Shown here: positions 44,469 through 53,986 of the stretch, piece by piece
How positions within the stretch are numbered: the stretch's first letter is position 1
Layout: every line of letters begins with the position of its first letter
Assembly: GCA_964411985.1 (NCBI GenBank)
Contig: CAYPNF010000036.1
Location: 1 to 64,000, forward strand
DNA from: CAYPNF01 sp964411985
Lineage (GTDB): Bacteria > Verrucomicrobiota > Verrucomicrobiia > Limisphaerales > J093
Reading direction: 5' to 3'
DNA length: 64,000 bases
Notes under the pieces: model-generated
What the model was told of the DNA's origin: nothing
Database searches by the model: none
What the model saw: the letters and a program-made list of their open reading frames with translations, nothing else
Made by a program: the position numbers and the translations under genes

Positions 44469-45774
44469 ATTGGCCTTTCTCGGCTTGAAGTATGATCTGA
44501 ATCGTTTCCCTAAGCCTGGCTTGGGTTGCCGCAATCCTGCCTTGGAGGTTCTGCCGAAGCCGATGACGTTCTCCATACAAAGCAAGGATCGTCTCCATAG
44601 CCTCTGCGTTGCTTGCGGAACGGGCATCCACCACGCACTCATCAGCTCCCACCGATTTAAAGACACCTTCGAATTTCTTACTGTACGCGATACCGATGGT
44701 AGGAATCCCTTGCGATAGAGCTGCGATGCAGGCATGCATCCGTGACCCAACGAAGAAGTCGCACAAACCAATGACTCCTTTGATGTGGTTCTGATCATAC
44801 TCATCGGTCACCAAGTGAATCCGGTCGCGCAACTTCAATGGCACTTCATCCATCAACTTTTGTGAGGCGGTCGGATCGCTTTCGACTCCGTCCCGGGCAC
44901 CGAAAGTGTGCGGCACCAGAAGCAGGCGGTGCTCCGAACTAGTCATTAGCGCCTGAATCATCTCCAGAAGGAGCGTGCGGTAGTCCAACCTAAGGTTAAA
45001 CATACCAGAGCGAGTGTATCCGCCGTTGTAGACAAGCCCGTTGACGTTTAGGCCGATAACGCACCCTCTTCGCTCCAAGGGTAGTGGTGGGTCGATGGCT
45101 GGACGCATGGGTCGGACTGCCTCTAGCGCAAAAGCCACATCAGGGCAAAACCTCACCGGAGTTGAATCACCACAAAGCTCGTGGATCAGCGCGATACTCT
45201 CTATGTCGCGTGAAACCACCACAGACGCGCGACGGATGATATACCGAGCCAACCAACGAGAGAGCACGCTCTTGTAAGGTCCATAAGTCTGTGGCAGCAG
45301 GGCGATGTGCCCACGGGTCCATAAAACCGCGATGACGGGAAGACACCCTTCAAGGTAGCGGCGCAGCCCGTATATGTCGCTGAAACTATCGCCTCCACGA
45401 ATGTCCCCGACGAACGGAGCATGCACACAGGCGCTGATCCACGGTGTCCAGTCCATTATGTATCGGCGGAGTCTTCGAATTGGAAAGACGCGAAACAACA
45501 TTGCCGCGAACATGATCCAAGTTAGATGATCCGGACCGAGAGCTTTGGGGGAAAGTCGATAGTTCACCACTGGCACCTCAACAGGCTTTCCAGCGATGGT
45601 CACTCGGAAGGGACTGGAGAGTCGGTTGCCGACGAGCATCCCCACATCGGCCCCGCCAGTCGCCTCACGCAACATCGTGACCAGTGAAACACCGAGCGCG
45701 GACACGCCTCGGTTCCCTGTTGCCAAGGAAGCCCCCATTACTAGAGGAATGTCACCTGAAGTATTCTTCAACAT
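44458..45774 (-). CDS. Polysaccharide pyruvyltransferase family protein
   Basis: A 438-residue protein of the CsaB/WcaK family. 'VMGASLATGNRGVSALGVSL' at the N-terminus, 'DIRGGDSFSDIYGLRRYL', 'LLPQTYGPYKS', 'SRDIESIALIHEL' and 'FFVGSRMHACIAALSQGIP' with 'IAYSKKFEGVF' are the usual landmarks. These enzymes add ketal-linked pyruvate from phosphoenolpyruvate to a sugar, making the polymer acidic. It lies two genes away from an FrhB-like protein, a combination often found in polysaccharide loci. Confidence 0.88.
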   Translation of the reverse strand: MLKNTSGDIPLVMGASLATGNRGVSALGVSLVTMLREATGGADVGMLVGNRLSSPFRVTIAGKPVEVPVVNYRLSPKALGPDHLTWIMFAAMLFRVFPIRRLRRYIMDWTPWISACVHAPFVGDIRGGDSFSDIYGLRRYLEGCLPVIAVLWTRGHIALLPQTYGPYKSVLSRWLARYIIRRASVVVSRDIESIALIHELCGDSTPVRFCPDVAFALEAVRPMRPAIDPPLPLERRGCVIGLNVNGLVYNGGYTRSGMFNLRLDYRTLLLEMIQALMTSSEHRLLLVPHTFGARDGVESDPTASQKLMDEVPLKLRDRIHLVTDEYDQNHIKGVIGLCDFFVGSRMHACIAALSQGIPTIGIAYSKKFEGVFKSVGADECVVDARSASNAEAMETILALYGERHRLRQNLQGRIAATQARLRETIQIILQAEKGQYEG

Positions 45775-45852
45775 TGAATAGAGCCTCGTATCACCGACCA
45801 GACCATCACCTCATTGGTAGCGAGGCTAATCATGCGTGGTCACCTCGTTACA

Positions 45853-46860
45853 CTAACTACCGAGCGCCATCGCGGATCTCCTAAACTGACCCCTACGAGT
45901 AAAGCGATGAAATCCTCCAACAAAACGCGCTGCATATTTGGGAGCCAGCACTATCAAGCATGCCCTCAGCAGAGCTTTTATAGAACGATTATCACGAAAG
46001 CTCTGACGGGCATACGCTCGCGCTAAGCTCGGCCTTCCTCCACACCCTTCTGCCATTGCAAGGTCAGCCCGTGCACCGCTAAGCGCTTCCAACACCCCGA
46101 CCGCTTCACCCTTGACCAGCTCCCGAGATGAAATAAGACCACAGTATATCCGCACCAGGTTACCCAAAGCTTCGGGCCTTCGCGTGGTATGAAGGTTAGA
46201 GAGCGCCAATTGATCGCATGGTACCCTTTGAACTCGAACCAAACACTCAGTGCTTACGATGAATGGTCCCTGTAGGGCGCATTTTGTGAGCAATTCAAAG
46301 TCTTCGTAGATCCTGAAACTGGCGTTGAACAGCCCGGACCTAATAAGGGTTTCCCTCCGCACGAACCAGGTGGGTGTAAAGAACTGGGCGATCAGCACAT
46401 CCAAAAGCGGCCGTTCCAAGAACGGTTGGTTCGCGTATTTCTTAACGAGCCCGCGAACCTCAAAGAGTGTAGTGACTCCTCCATCAAGAGTATCCATTCG
46501 CGCATCCACAAAATGACCAACTACATGCTGGCCGCAGGCCTCAACTTCCCTCAATTGAAGTTCAAGTTTTTCTGGCATCCAGAGATCGTCAGAATCCAAG
46601 AAGGCAACCCACGGAGCCCTGGCTGCAAGAACACCTGCATTCCGTGCTGAGCTCACCCCGCCGTTTTCCTGTCGAATCACCCGAATACGCCCACCAAATG
46701 TGGTCAGCACCGCAGAGGTATCATCAGTGGAACCGTCATCAACAACAATCACCTCAGCTCCACGATAGGTCTGTGCTAACACGCTCTCTACCGCTTCCAC
46801 AACTGAACGAGCGCGATTGAAGGTTGGGATAACTACCGAGACTTGAGGTTCATCTCGCAT
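45853..46860 (-). CDS. Family 2 glycosyltransferase
   Basis: A 335-residue GT2 from the ATG at 46860; the frame runs on to 47022 but the added part overlaps the upstream gene and lacks conservation. 'VSVVIPTFNRARSVVEAVES', 'VIVVDDGSTDDTSAVL', 'GGVSSARNAGVLAA' and 'WVAFLDSDDLWMPEKLELQL' are textbook GT2 motifs. It overlaps the 3' end of the preceding gene by 28 nt, suggesting translational coupling. Confidence 0.9.
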   Translation of the reverse strand: MRDEPQVSVVIPTFNRARSVVEAVESVLAQTYRGAEVIVVDDGSTDDTSAVLTTFGGRIRVIRQENGGVSSARNAGVLAARAPWVAFLDSDDLWMPEKLELQLREVEACGQHVVGHFVDARMDTLDGGVTTLFEVRGLVKKYANQPFLERPLLDVLIAQFFTPTWFVRRETLIRSGLFNASFRIYEDFELLTKCALQGPFIVSTECLVRVQRVPCDQLALSNLHTTRRPEALGNLVRIYCGLISSRELVKGEAVGVLEALSGARADLAMAEGCGGRPSLARAYARQSFRDNRSIKALLRACLIVLAPKYAARFVGGFHRFTRRGQFRRSAMALGS

Positions 46861-47618
46861 GCGATTGATTTGAAGAGGCTCGCAGGATCGGCAACGCGGC
46901 ACCCGGTCTTCGTAGGACGAAGACACCCGGCGAGGCTGCTCAGTACGGTCGCCCGGCAAAGAGACCAGCAGGAGAATGTGATCCGAGTACAAGGCGTCAC
47001 GATTGGTAGATAGTGACGCCACTTACGACGCAGAAACAGATAGCCTTTCCAGAATTCCCACGGGAGACGGGCGTATCCATTGGAGTTATGGACTGCAAAC
47101 GCGGGGAACACGTAAGTAGGCAAAGCACGTCGCTCGGCCTCAAGACAGATGTCGGTTCCATACATATGGAACCCGGTTAGTCTCTCATCAAATGTGAGGC
47201 CACGTCCTGAATTCAAGACCAGCATAACCTCATCCAATGTTCGTACCTCCTGGGGTTCCTCGAATGGCCGTCCAACAAACGAACCTAGCCCGGTGGAGTA
47301 GAGATGGCCACATCCCCTTCCACTTTTCGTCTTCCCATAAAGCCCCAGCACCCCCCAGTTGGGGCAGTACTTCTCGAGCCAAGCCAAAGACGACTGGAAC
47401 GAATCAAACCATCCGGGGGGCAGGTAGACGTCTTGATGCACGAAAGCCACAGTGTTCGCGGGGTTCGATTTGAGGACTTTGTTGTACGCTGAGGAAGCAC
47501 TGGGAAACCCGCGCTGAAAGTGGCTAGAAGAGAATCGTCCTATGTCCGGTGAACGCAACAAGCACGACTGGAGAACCTTTTCGTCATTCACTGCCGCCGC
47601 GATAGAAACTGGTATCAT
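46833..47618 (-). CDS. StrF-like glycosyltransferase
   Basis: A 261-residue protein of the Glyco_tranf_2_5/StrF-like group. The pattern 'SAYNKVLKSNPANTVAFVHQ' with 'DVYLPPGWFDSF' is characteristic, followed by 'WGVLGLYG' and 'LTGFHMYGTDICLEAERRAL'. These proteins have a GT-A-like fold and are found in antibiotic and polysaccharide clusters. The C-terminal 50 residues are basic and unlike the usual family, possibly altered by a frameshift. It starts 2 bp after the FrhB-like gene. Confidence 0.8.
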   Translation of the reverse strand: MIPVSIAAAVNDEKVLQSCLLRSPDIGRFSSSHFQRGFPSASSAYNKVLKSNPANTVAFVHQDVYLPPGWFDSFQSSLAWLEKYCPNWGVLGLYGKTKSGRGCGHLYSTGLGSFVGRPFEEPQEVRTLDEVMLVLNSGRGLTFDERLTGFHMYGTDICLEAERRALPTYVFPAFAVHNSNGYARLPWEFWKGYLFLRRKWRHYLPIVTPCTRITFSCWSLCRATVLSSLAGCLRPTKTGCRVADPASLFKSIACEMNLKSR

Positions 47619-47620
47619 CG

Positions 47621-48871
47621 TTACCTAGCCAATTTGACCGACCGGTAGTACTTCCGCTGCAGGATCCTCCTAAGGGTTCCGAAAGTCGACTTGAGCTTTT
47701 CGCTCAGCGGCAGTGCGCTCCAAAGCTTGAAGAGTGGGAATCCCGATAGTCTTGTTACCGGGATTCCACAAATTTTGAAAGCCCAGCGTCTACCCCAGAC
47801 GGCGGCGCGCTTGTTGGCTAGATTGCGCTGAGAGCTTAGCAACTTGTCGATATCCGCAGGAACCAATTCCAGGTAGCCATCTCGTACGGCTCCCTCCAGC
47901 ATTTCACGCCCGAGTTCGGTACGTACGACGACCAGAGAAGATCCTGACTCGCCGGGGTTAACCTCGCGGTACCAGGGGTCTCCGCAGGAGATGTCAGCAG
48001 TCTCCCCAGAATCGTCAGGCCAGAGGTGAGCGGAGTAGGGTCGGTAAGCTTGTAGGAATTTCCACGATTCACGGTACGGCATTTCTATAGCGGGCTCGGA
48101 CTCACCACGGCGCGTAGGAGCAAAGTGTCCGGGCCAACCGTGACCTCGGTAGCGAAGTGAAGCCAAGCCGTCTGAGGCCACACCTAGCTCCGAGAGCAAG
48201 TCCTGCGTGCCTTGGGTACTGGGGCTTCCCGCACAGAAGAACGAAATAGTCATGCCTACCCGGTGGTCGAGGCGTGGGCGAATCATCTGAGCTTTCCTTA
48301 GTGCGGCTACTTCAGCCGGTCTCCCGATGAAGACACACGGACTCGGCGCGTCTTCCATTAGGCGAAGACTGTCACACGCGGAGGCGGGCGCATACCTTGA
48401 GCCCAGCTTGGACAGCAAATCGGCGCGAGACAAGCTAAGGGAAGTGCGGTTATAGAGAGGATTATGGGGGTCGGGGCCAATATGCAAGACGCCATGCATC
48501 TGCCGTTTGTCCAAGCAGTAGAGCGCCAAAGCTGTGATAGCTCCACCTGATGACCCCTTGTACCTAATCTCGTTGTCTCGCGCGTGTCCCTCCCAAATCT
48601 CCAGGACTGGACCGAATTGTGCTAGCACTGCACGCAAGACTCTTGGTCTCGTCGCCAAGTGGCGATAATCTAGGCTGTAGCTTGGACAAACTTTGAGGCA
48701 CTCATCGCAGGAAACACACCGATCAGGGTTGACAACCAGCGGCTGGACACCGCAGTCCAAAAAGTTCCTAAGTGTCACGTTCTGCTCTGGGCAAATATAG
48801 GCACATGCCCCACACCCCACGCACAGGCGCCAAGCAACGACACTTTCAATGCTCTCAAATTTGCGAATCAT
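47621..48871 (-). CDS. FrhB-like protein with two 4Fe-4S motifs
   Basis: A 416-residue protein of the coenzyme F420 hydrogenase/dehydrogenase beta-subunit family. Two ferredoxin motifs, 'CVGCGACAYICP' (about 17-28) and 'CVSCDECLKVCP' (about 52-63), precede the FrhB domains with 'YKGSSGGAITALALYCLD' and 'FIGRPAEVAALRKA'. In polysaccharide loci such proteins accompany pyruvyltransferases; their reaction is not established, but a flavin/FeS reductase step on a sugar or lipid is possible. F420 need not be involved. Confidence 0.88.
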   Translation of the reverse strand: MIRKFESIESVVAWRLCVGCGACAYICPEQNVTLRNFLDCGVQPLVVNPDRCVSCDECLKVCPSYSLDYRHLATRPRVLRAVLAQFGPVLEIWEGHARDNEIRYKGSSGGAITALALYCLDKRQMHGVLHIGPDPHNPLYNRTSLSLSRADLLSKLGSRYAPASACDSLRLMEDAPSPCVFIGRPAEVAALRKAQMIRPRLDHRVGMTISFFCAGSPSTQGTQDLLSELGVASDGLASLRYRGHGWPGHFAPTRRGESEPAIEMPYRESWKFLQAYRPYSAHLWPDDSGETADISCGDPWYREVNPGESGSSLVVVRTELGREMLEGAVRDGYLELVPADIDKLLSSQRNLANKRAAVWGRRWAFKICGIPVTRLSGFPLFKLWSALPLSEKLKSTFGTLRRILQRKYYRSVKLAR

Positions 48872-49044
48872 GCGCGAGAATGCAATTTATTGGATTAGAA
48901 TTGACGCGTAGGTACACATAAGTTTCGCAATTTCGGAGAAAGCGGCGTGGTATTCCGTCTGTCAAGTAGGACCGAACCAACACATGCGAGACGCTAAGCA
49001 CCGCCAAGAATACAACTATGCTTTCATGGAAGTTTCACTTCGGA

Positions 49045-50328
49045 TTAGGCGATTACTCCAAGGTCTGGAGTCGGCCTTGCAGTTGCGTGTGCCAGAGTTG
49101 CAGCAATCGCGAGGGAAAAGTACCAGAAGACAATACTCTGATCAAAATAGGAAACAGAGATGAAAGTTACTGCATGGCAGAACACCGTGCATCCAAGCAC
49201 CCAAAGCAAGAACTTGTCTGAAGCAGAGCCCCCGCCCAATCGCCGCATGGCAGCATGCAAACCGCGAAAGGCAAGGATGATACTGCAAATGAAAAGGAAC
49301 AGGAGCGGAAGCCCACCGAGAACCCCCATCTTGATGTAGTGATTGGTGATGTCAGTGTGGTTGGGACTCCAACTGACCCCTGTGGGCATCCAGTGCCTAG
49401 TGTAATCTGTTCCGCAAAGCCACCACTCGCCCAAGTGCCTAATCGAAGAGTCGATCAACTCAGCCCTGTGCCAACCGGTACTGCTGCCTGTAAGGTCGAT
49501 CCTCCCCAAGAGATACCAAACCGGCGCCTTCATAATAACGGCTAAAATGGCCAAAGCCACCAGGGAACCTTTCAGGAGCCAAGGTAAGTACTCTCGGCGA
49601 CGCCACATCAATAGGCTGCCGATAGCCGCCACGCTAGTGAGAAGCGGCCCGCTGGAGGTGGAGGCGAGGACAATCGCAAAACATGAAAGGACTCCTGCTA
49701 TGGACCAGGCGACGCTAATGCGATAGACCCAAACCATCACAGGGATGCACGCGGCCCCAACAGTGCCGGCGAGGATTGGGTGAGCGAAAGGGCCCACTGC
49801 ACGAAGTCTACCGTCTCTGATTTCAGAGATCGGGGAAACACCACCAAAGCAAGCGAATAGATTCTTATGGGTTACCTTCTCGACCGCCATCGCAAAGGCA
49901 AGAGGGACTAGAACCAGAGCTAAACCCCGCATAACTTCGGCAGCATCCTGAAAGTCTCGCACCCAGGTTCTGAACAGAAAATACAGGCCCAAGCCGTTAT
50001 AAACTAGTCCAAGACGGAACGTAAACCTCTGTTCCTCCGTTGCCTCATGCCCGAGATATGTGACTAGAGCGCAAGTAGCCCAAAGCAACATGACCTTGTC
50101 AACGCCAATCAACCCTCCAACTGGTCTTTCCTTTCTTATTAAAACACGCAGAAAGCCCGCCAGAATGAGAATTCTTATCAGTGGAAAATTGAACCCGCCC
50201 AGAGTGGTACCTTCCCCCAGAGGGAGATAGCAAGCTCCGAGAAGCAGCATTACTGCCGCAACCCTTCGGCTACTGCAGTATATACAAAGGGCGATTAGTA
50301 ACCCGCATATAGCTCCTCCGACAGTCAT
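49045..50328 (-). CDS. O-antigen ligase/polymerase-like membrane protein (Wzy type)
   Basis: A 427-residue membrane protein with about 11-12 spans and a large periplasmic loop ('WHRAELIDSSIRHLGEWWLC' to 'HTDITNHYIKMGVLGG'), as in the Wzy_C/O-antigen ligase family. Conserved features are 'GRLRAVGPFAHPILAGTVGA', 'SSGPLLTSVAAIGSLL' and 'NHYIKMGVLGGLPLLFLF'. It probably polymerises flipped repeat units in the periplasm. It lies alone between gaps of about 170 bp with no recognisable content. Confidence 0.85.
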   Translation of the reverse strand: MTVGGAICGLLIALCIYCSSRRVAAVMLLLGACYLPLGEGTTLGGFNFPLIRILILAGFLRVLIRKERPVGGLIGVDKVMLLWATCALVTYLGHEATEEQRFTFRLGLVYNGLGLYFLFRTWVRDFQDAAEVMRGLALVLVPLAFAMAVEKVTHKNLFACFGGVSPISEIRDGRLRAVGPFAHPILAGTVGAACIPVMVWVYRISVAWSIAGVLSCFAIVLASTSSGPLLTSVAAIGSLLMWRRREYLPWLLKGSLVALAILAVIMKAPVWYLLGRIDLTGSSTGWHRAELIDSSIRHLGEWWLCGTDYTRHWMPTGVSWSPNHTDITNHYIKMGVLGGLPLLFLFICSIILAFRGLHAAMRRLGGGSASDKFLLWVLGCTVFCHAVTFISVSYFDQSIVFWYFSLAIAATLAHATARPTPDLGVIA

Positions 50329-50501
50329 GAAGAGTCCCTCAATCTTTGGAGAAGATTACAACATTAGGCCAAAGGAAAGGCATAATGCCCTAGACATTAA
50401 AGGGGACAACGCAAAGAATAGAGTACTCAACAGCTCCCATGGGAAACCGGTGCTCCTCCAGCGGTTGCCAACTTCAGCAGCGCAGCAGGACCTAAACTCC
50501 A

Positions 50502-51809
50502 TCAATCAGCAACCCTGAACTTGGCTGGAGGATGAGGCAGCATGGACTCCATCGCACCTCGATTCCATGGCTTCCCTTGACCCCGTCTTATCCCATTTGG
50601 ATCCACATCGTAGTCCGCTCCTGGCTGAGTTAGATCCAACCCGGGAGGCGAGTCGGCGGTCAACCTAAAGTCACCATTCGTGATGGCGACGAATGGGTCT
50701 CCCTCGAAATTCGACCGGACATCGCTCGCCCCTGCCAACATCCCTCCTGAGTTGACGAACCACTGGTAGTCTGCGGTTGCCATGCCAGGACCGGGAAGGT
50801 TGGTACATTTGTACCAGACATTGTTCATTTGAAGATTTCCAGCTCCGTTGTACAAGTAGTGACTACAATTCGCAGCAAGTCCGTTTATAACAGTATTGTT
50901 ATAAACCTTCCAATTGTAAGCATTTGCCAGAGATGATCTAGTGGTAAAAACTCCGTTGCCAACCCGACCACAGGTTGTCCCGTCGGTCCAAAACACCGTA
51001 TTGCCGTATATCTCCCAGTCGTAACAATCCCCCCGAAGATTAACTACGACTCCTGTCCCTTCAATGTCCTCCCAGATGTTGTTTGCGATCACATACCGGT
51101 CACCATCGTTGTCTGACCAACCTTCCGCATGCCTAAGCGGAGTACTCCGGTTTCTGGCAAAATAGCAGTGCTTCACCAAAACGTCCTGCCATCCCCGGCT
51201 GAGAATAAACGTCCTGGAGCTATCATGGAAATAGCATCGTTCTATCTTAACCTGAGAAATTGGCATCGATCCATAGATATGGTCAACCGAATTCGTATCA
51301 GGGACTCGATTCGTCGGAAAGGCGAACTCAACGTGCCGAACGGATATGTTAGTGACTGTGCGTGCGAAGCTGATCAGATTCACATAGTCTCGTTTGATCG
51401 CAAAACCGTGTCCTGACTTCCAACTCGTTGGACCACCACCAGTTACACCATCAAACACGAAAAACCCGCTGTAAATGAGGATCGGACCGAAAACAGACTG
51501 CCCCTGCGCGTAGGCATCGGTCCATCCGAGGTTAGTACCATGCTCCGAGCTTGTAGCTTTCTTTACTGTCACAAGGTTCGTACCAGACTCTACAGTCTTG
51601 AAGGCAAAACCTGCGTAGCTACCACCAGCGACATAGTAGGTTGCACCCCGAATGAGGGTGGCTGGTAGTGCTGCTAAAGCATTGCCCCAATCAGATCCGT
51701 CCCTTCTTCCGCTCCCGCCCTCACTAACACAGTAAGTGGGCTGGGCAAGGCTAATCTCCGGAGAGAGCAGAGACACTAGGACCACACAGCAAAAGACAAG
51801 TCTATTCAT
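50502..51809 (-). CDS. Secreted right-handed beta-helix protein
   Basis: A 435-residue exported protein; the ATG at 51809 gives the signal peptide 'MNRLVFCCVVLVSLLSPEIS' with cleavage near 'LAQ'. The frame runs to 51857 but the added residues are not signal-like. The body is a parallel beta-helix of the pectate-lyase-like type: 'ISQVKIERCYFHDSSRTFIL', 'VLVKHCYFARNRSTP', 'YVIANNIWEDIEGTGVVV' and 'WKVYNNTVINGLAANC'. Within a polysaccharide locus it may be a lyase, epimerase or matrix protein. Confidence 0.8.
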   Translation of the reverse strand: MNRLVFCCVVLVSLLSPEISLAQPTYCVSEGGSGRRDGSDWGNALAALPATLIRGATYYVAGGSYAGFAFKTVESGTNLVTVKKATSSEHGTNLGWTDAYAQGQSVFGPILIYSGFFVFDGVTGGGPTSWKSGHGFAIKRDYVNLISFARTVTNISVRHVEFAFPTNRVPDTNSVDHIYGSMPISQVKIERCYFHDSSRTFILSRGWQDVLVKHCYFARNRSTPLRHAEGWSDNDGDRYVIANNIWEDIEGTGVVVNLRGDCYDWEIYGNTVFWTDGTTCGRVGNGVFTTRSSLANAYNWKVYNNTVINGLAANCSHYLYNGAGNLQMNNVWYKCTNLPGPGMATADYQWFVNSGGMLAGASDVRSNFEGDPFVAITNGDFRLTADSPPGLDLTQPGADYDVDPNGIRRGQGKPWNRGAMESMLPHPPAKFRVAD

Positions 51810-52098
51810 AAGTTCTGCAAGGAAGCAAAAACCCGAGCACGATGGCCTGGTAACCAAGCGATTGTTGGAAAGCAGTTATCGCGCCAGATGCCAAGGAGTG
51901 AACCTGGCACCGCCCTGCCTGGGAGAAAGATATCGTGCAAGCCAAATTCCTGATTGGTGGAAGACTCGCCTCCGAGGCTCCGATAGCCAATCCTATAAAG
52001 TGCTGAAACCCATTCTGTTCTCAACCGTCAGTGGAACCTCCGTGACCAACCAGGAGGCATGCTAGACCAGCGAGCCAAGGTGGAGACAACCGTTCCGA

Positions 52099-53982
52099 TT
52101 ATGGCTTTTGTGAGATGTAAGTCCGATGCCATAGTTCAAAAGAGAGGAGTAGATAAACATGCCGCTTGTAGGGTTGGGTGCCTAGTCGGTCATCCTCTAA
52201 GATCCTCTGAAGAACACTAGGGTTGAAGTACTTTGAGCAGGCGGAGTCCGATGCGAGTATTAGCTCATCGACGTAATCCCGCATTTTTCCTCGAATCCAA
52301 GAATCGACCGGATTGGCAAACCCCTTCTTTTTTCTATAGACAACCTCGTCGGGCAACCACTTCCTTAAGGCCTTTTTGTGAAGATACTTCCCCGTTAGCC
52401 CCCGCAATTTGAAGTGTGGAGGTAGGCTTTCCACAAACTCAACGATCCGATAGTCAAGAAACGGGACACGTGCCTCAAGGGAATTAGCCATCGATGTCTT
52501 GTCCCCCACCATAAGCAGATCGTCAGGAAGATTCGCCCGCGTGTCCACGTACTGCATTTGAGTAAGAGGGTCGAACTCACCCACGTCTTGCTGCAAGTGG
52601 CTAATAGCAAGCTTACCACTGTAATCGGAAAAACCGATCTCGGACCTCACCCAATCGCGAAAAAGACTACGCCTTAGATCTGCTTCAAAAAAGGAATAGA
52701 CCCTCGTCAGCCTTTCCAGCATATCATGTTCACCCAACGAAACAACAGCGCGCTTGAGTTTCTCATGCCGCCCGGGAGTTGCCCTAACCAGACCTGAAAT
52801 GCTCTCCTTCACCCATTTAGGCAAGCGGCTATAGGCTGCTGACAACTTGGCCCCAACGTATCTGTCGTATCCTGCCCACGGCTCGTCTGCTCCTTGTCCA
52901 CAAAGGGCCACCTTAACCCTCTCCCTAGCGATTCGACTGACGAAGTAGAACGCGGCAGCACTCTCGTTTCCCACAGGTTCCTCCAAATCACTCATGTAAC
53001 GAGCATAGTAATCAGTATAGTCTCTGGAGGTAATCACGAGACTATGGTGGTCCGCTCCAAACATTCGTGCCAAATCGGAGGCGTTGCCAACCTCGTCGGT
53101 TTCGATTCCTTCCTCAAAGCCAATGGTGAACGCTTGCACCGGCTTCGTCCCATATTGCCTCATAATCGCCAGAAGGGCTCCCGAATCGATTCCACTGCTT
53201 AAGAATAGCCCAAGCGGGACGTCGCTACGCAACTGCATCTTCACCGCATCCTCGAGCAACGCCTGATACTCCTCCAAAAGAGCTGGTTCACCAGGGTTTA
53301 CTCTATGCTTAGGAATCCAATTCCAAAAGCGCTCCTGACGCACCCCCGACTTGGACAACCTCATGGCATGGCCTGCGGGAAGCTTTAAGATTCTGTCAAA
53401 AAGGGTTCTTGGCGCAGGTACAAATCTGAAAGTGAATAGGGAATTGAGAGCATGCAGGTCTACGGAACGAGGCACCTTCGCCTCCTGAAGAAGAGCTTTA
53501 ATCTCAGAAGCGAAGAGTACCGATCCGTTAAGCTCGGTGTAATACAACGGCTTTATCCCAAGATGGTCCCTGGCAATGAAAACCGACCTTGTGTGTGCAT
53601 CCCATAGCGCAAACGAGAACATTCCATTGAACCTGGTAACGCAGCTGTCGCCCCACTGCTCATACGCATGCACTATCACTTCGGTGTCTGAGGAAGTGCG
53701 GAAAGCATGACCATAGCCCAAGAGCTCACGTCGAAGTTCGACGTAGTTGTAAATCTCCCCATTGAATACCACTTGAATTGTGTCGTCTTCGTTACCGATG
53801 GGTTGCTGTCCACCACCCAAATCGATGATACTGAGCCTCCTATGCCCGAGGGCCACTTCGTGATCCACGAAGATACCCTCACCGTCTGGACCTCGGTGTT
53901 TCATGGCAACCATCATCCTTCTCACCAAGTCGGAATCCACCGGGTTACCTTGAGTGTTGAAAACGCCGCAAATCCCACACAT
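52099..53982 (-). CDS. asnB: Asparagine synthase (glutamine-hydrolysing)
   Basis: A 627-residue AsnB-type enzyme. Cys2 of 'MCGICGVFNTQG' is the nucleophile of the class II glutaminase domain (about 1-215), with 'KHRGPDGEGIF' and 'GHRRLSIIDLGGGQQPI'. The synthetase domain has the pyrophosphatase loop 'LGLFLSSGIDSGALLAI' and 'EARVPFLDYRIVEFVESLPP'. AsnB homologues are standard members of exosortase-linked polysaccharide loci, where they may amidate a uronic acid or peptide. The GT2 gene ends 4 bp upstream. Confidence 0.93.
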   Translation of the reverse strand: MCGICGVFNTQGNPVDSDLVRRMMVAMKHRGPDGEGIFVDHEVALGHRRLSIIDLGGGQQPIGNEDDTIQVVFNGEIYNYVELRRELLGYGHAFRTSSDTEVIVHAYEQWGDSCVTRFNGMFSFALWDAHTRSVFIARDHLGIKPLYYTELNGSVLFASEIKALLQEAKVPRSVDLHALNSLFTFRFVPAPRTLFDRILKLPAGHAMRLSKSGVRQERFWNWIPKHRVNPGEPALLEEYQALLEDAVKMQLRSDVPLGLFLSSGIDSGALLAIMRQYGTKPVQAFTIGFEEGIETDEVGNASDLARMFGADHHSLVITSRDYTDYYARYMSDLEEPVGNESAAAFYFVSRIARERVKVALCGQGADEPWAGYDRYVGAKLSAAYSRLPKWVKESISGLVRATPGRHEKLKRAVVSLGEHDMLERLTRVYSFFEADLRRSLFRDWVRSEIGFSDYSGKLAISHLQQDVGEFDPLTQMQYVDTRANLPDDLLMVGDKTSMANSLEARVPFLDYRIVEFVESLPPHFKLRGLTGKYLHKKALRKWLPDEVVYRKKKGFANPVDSWIRGKMRDYVDELILASDSACSKYFNPSVLQRILEDDRLGTQPYKRHVYLLLSFELWHRTYISQKP

Positions 53983-53986
53983 GCGA

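Noticed and set aside
44468..44804. 112-codon N-terminal extension of the GT2 at 43509
   Set aside because: It overlaps the pyruvyltransferase gene in another frame, has no family similarity, and a better start with AAAGG lies at 44468.
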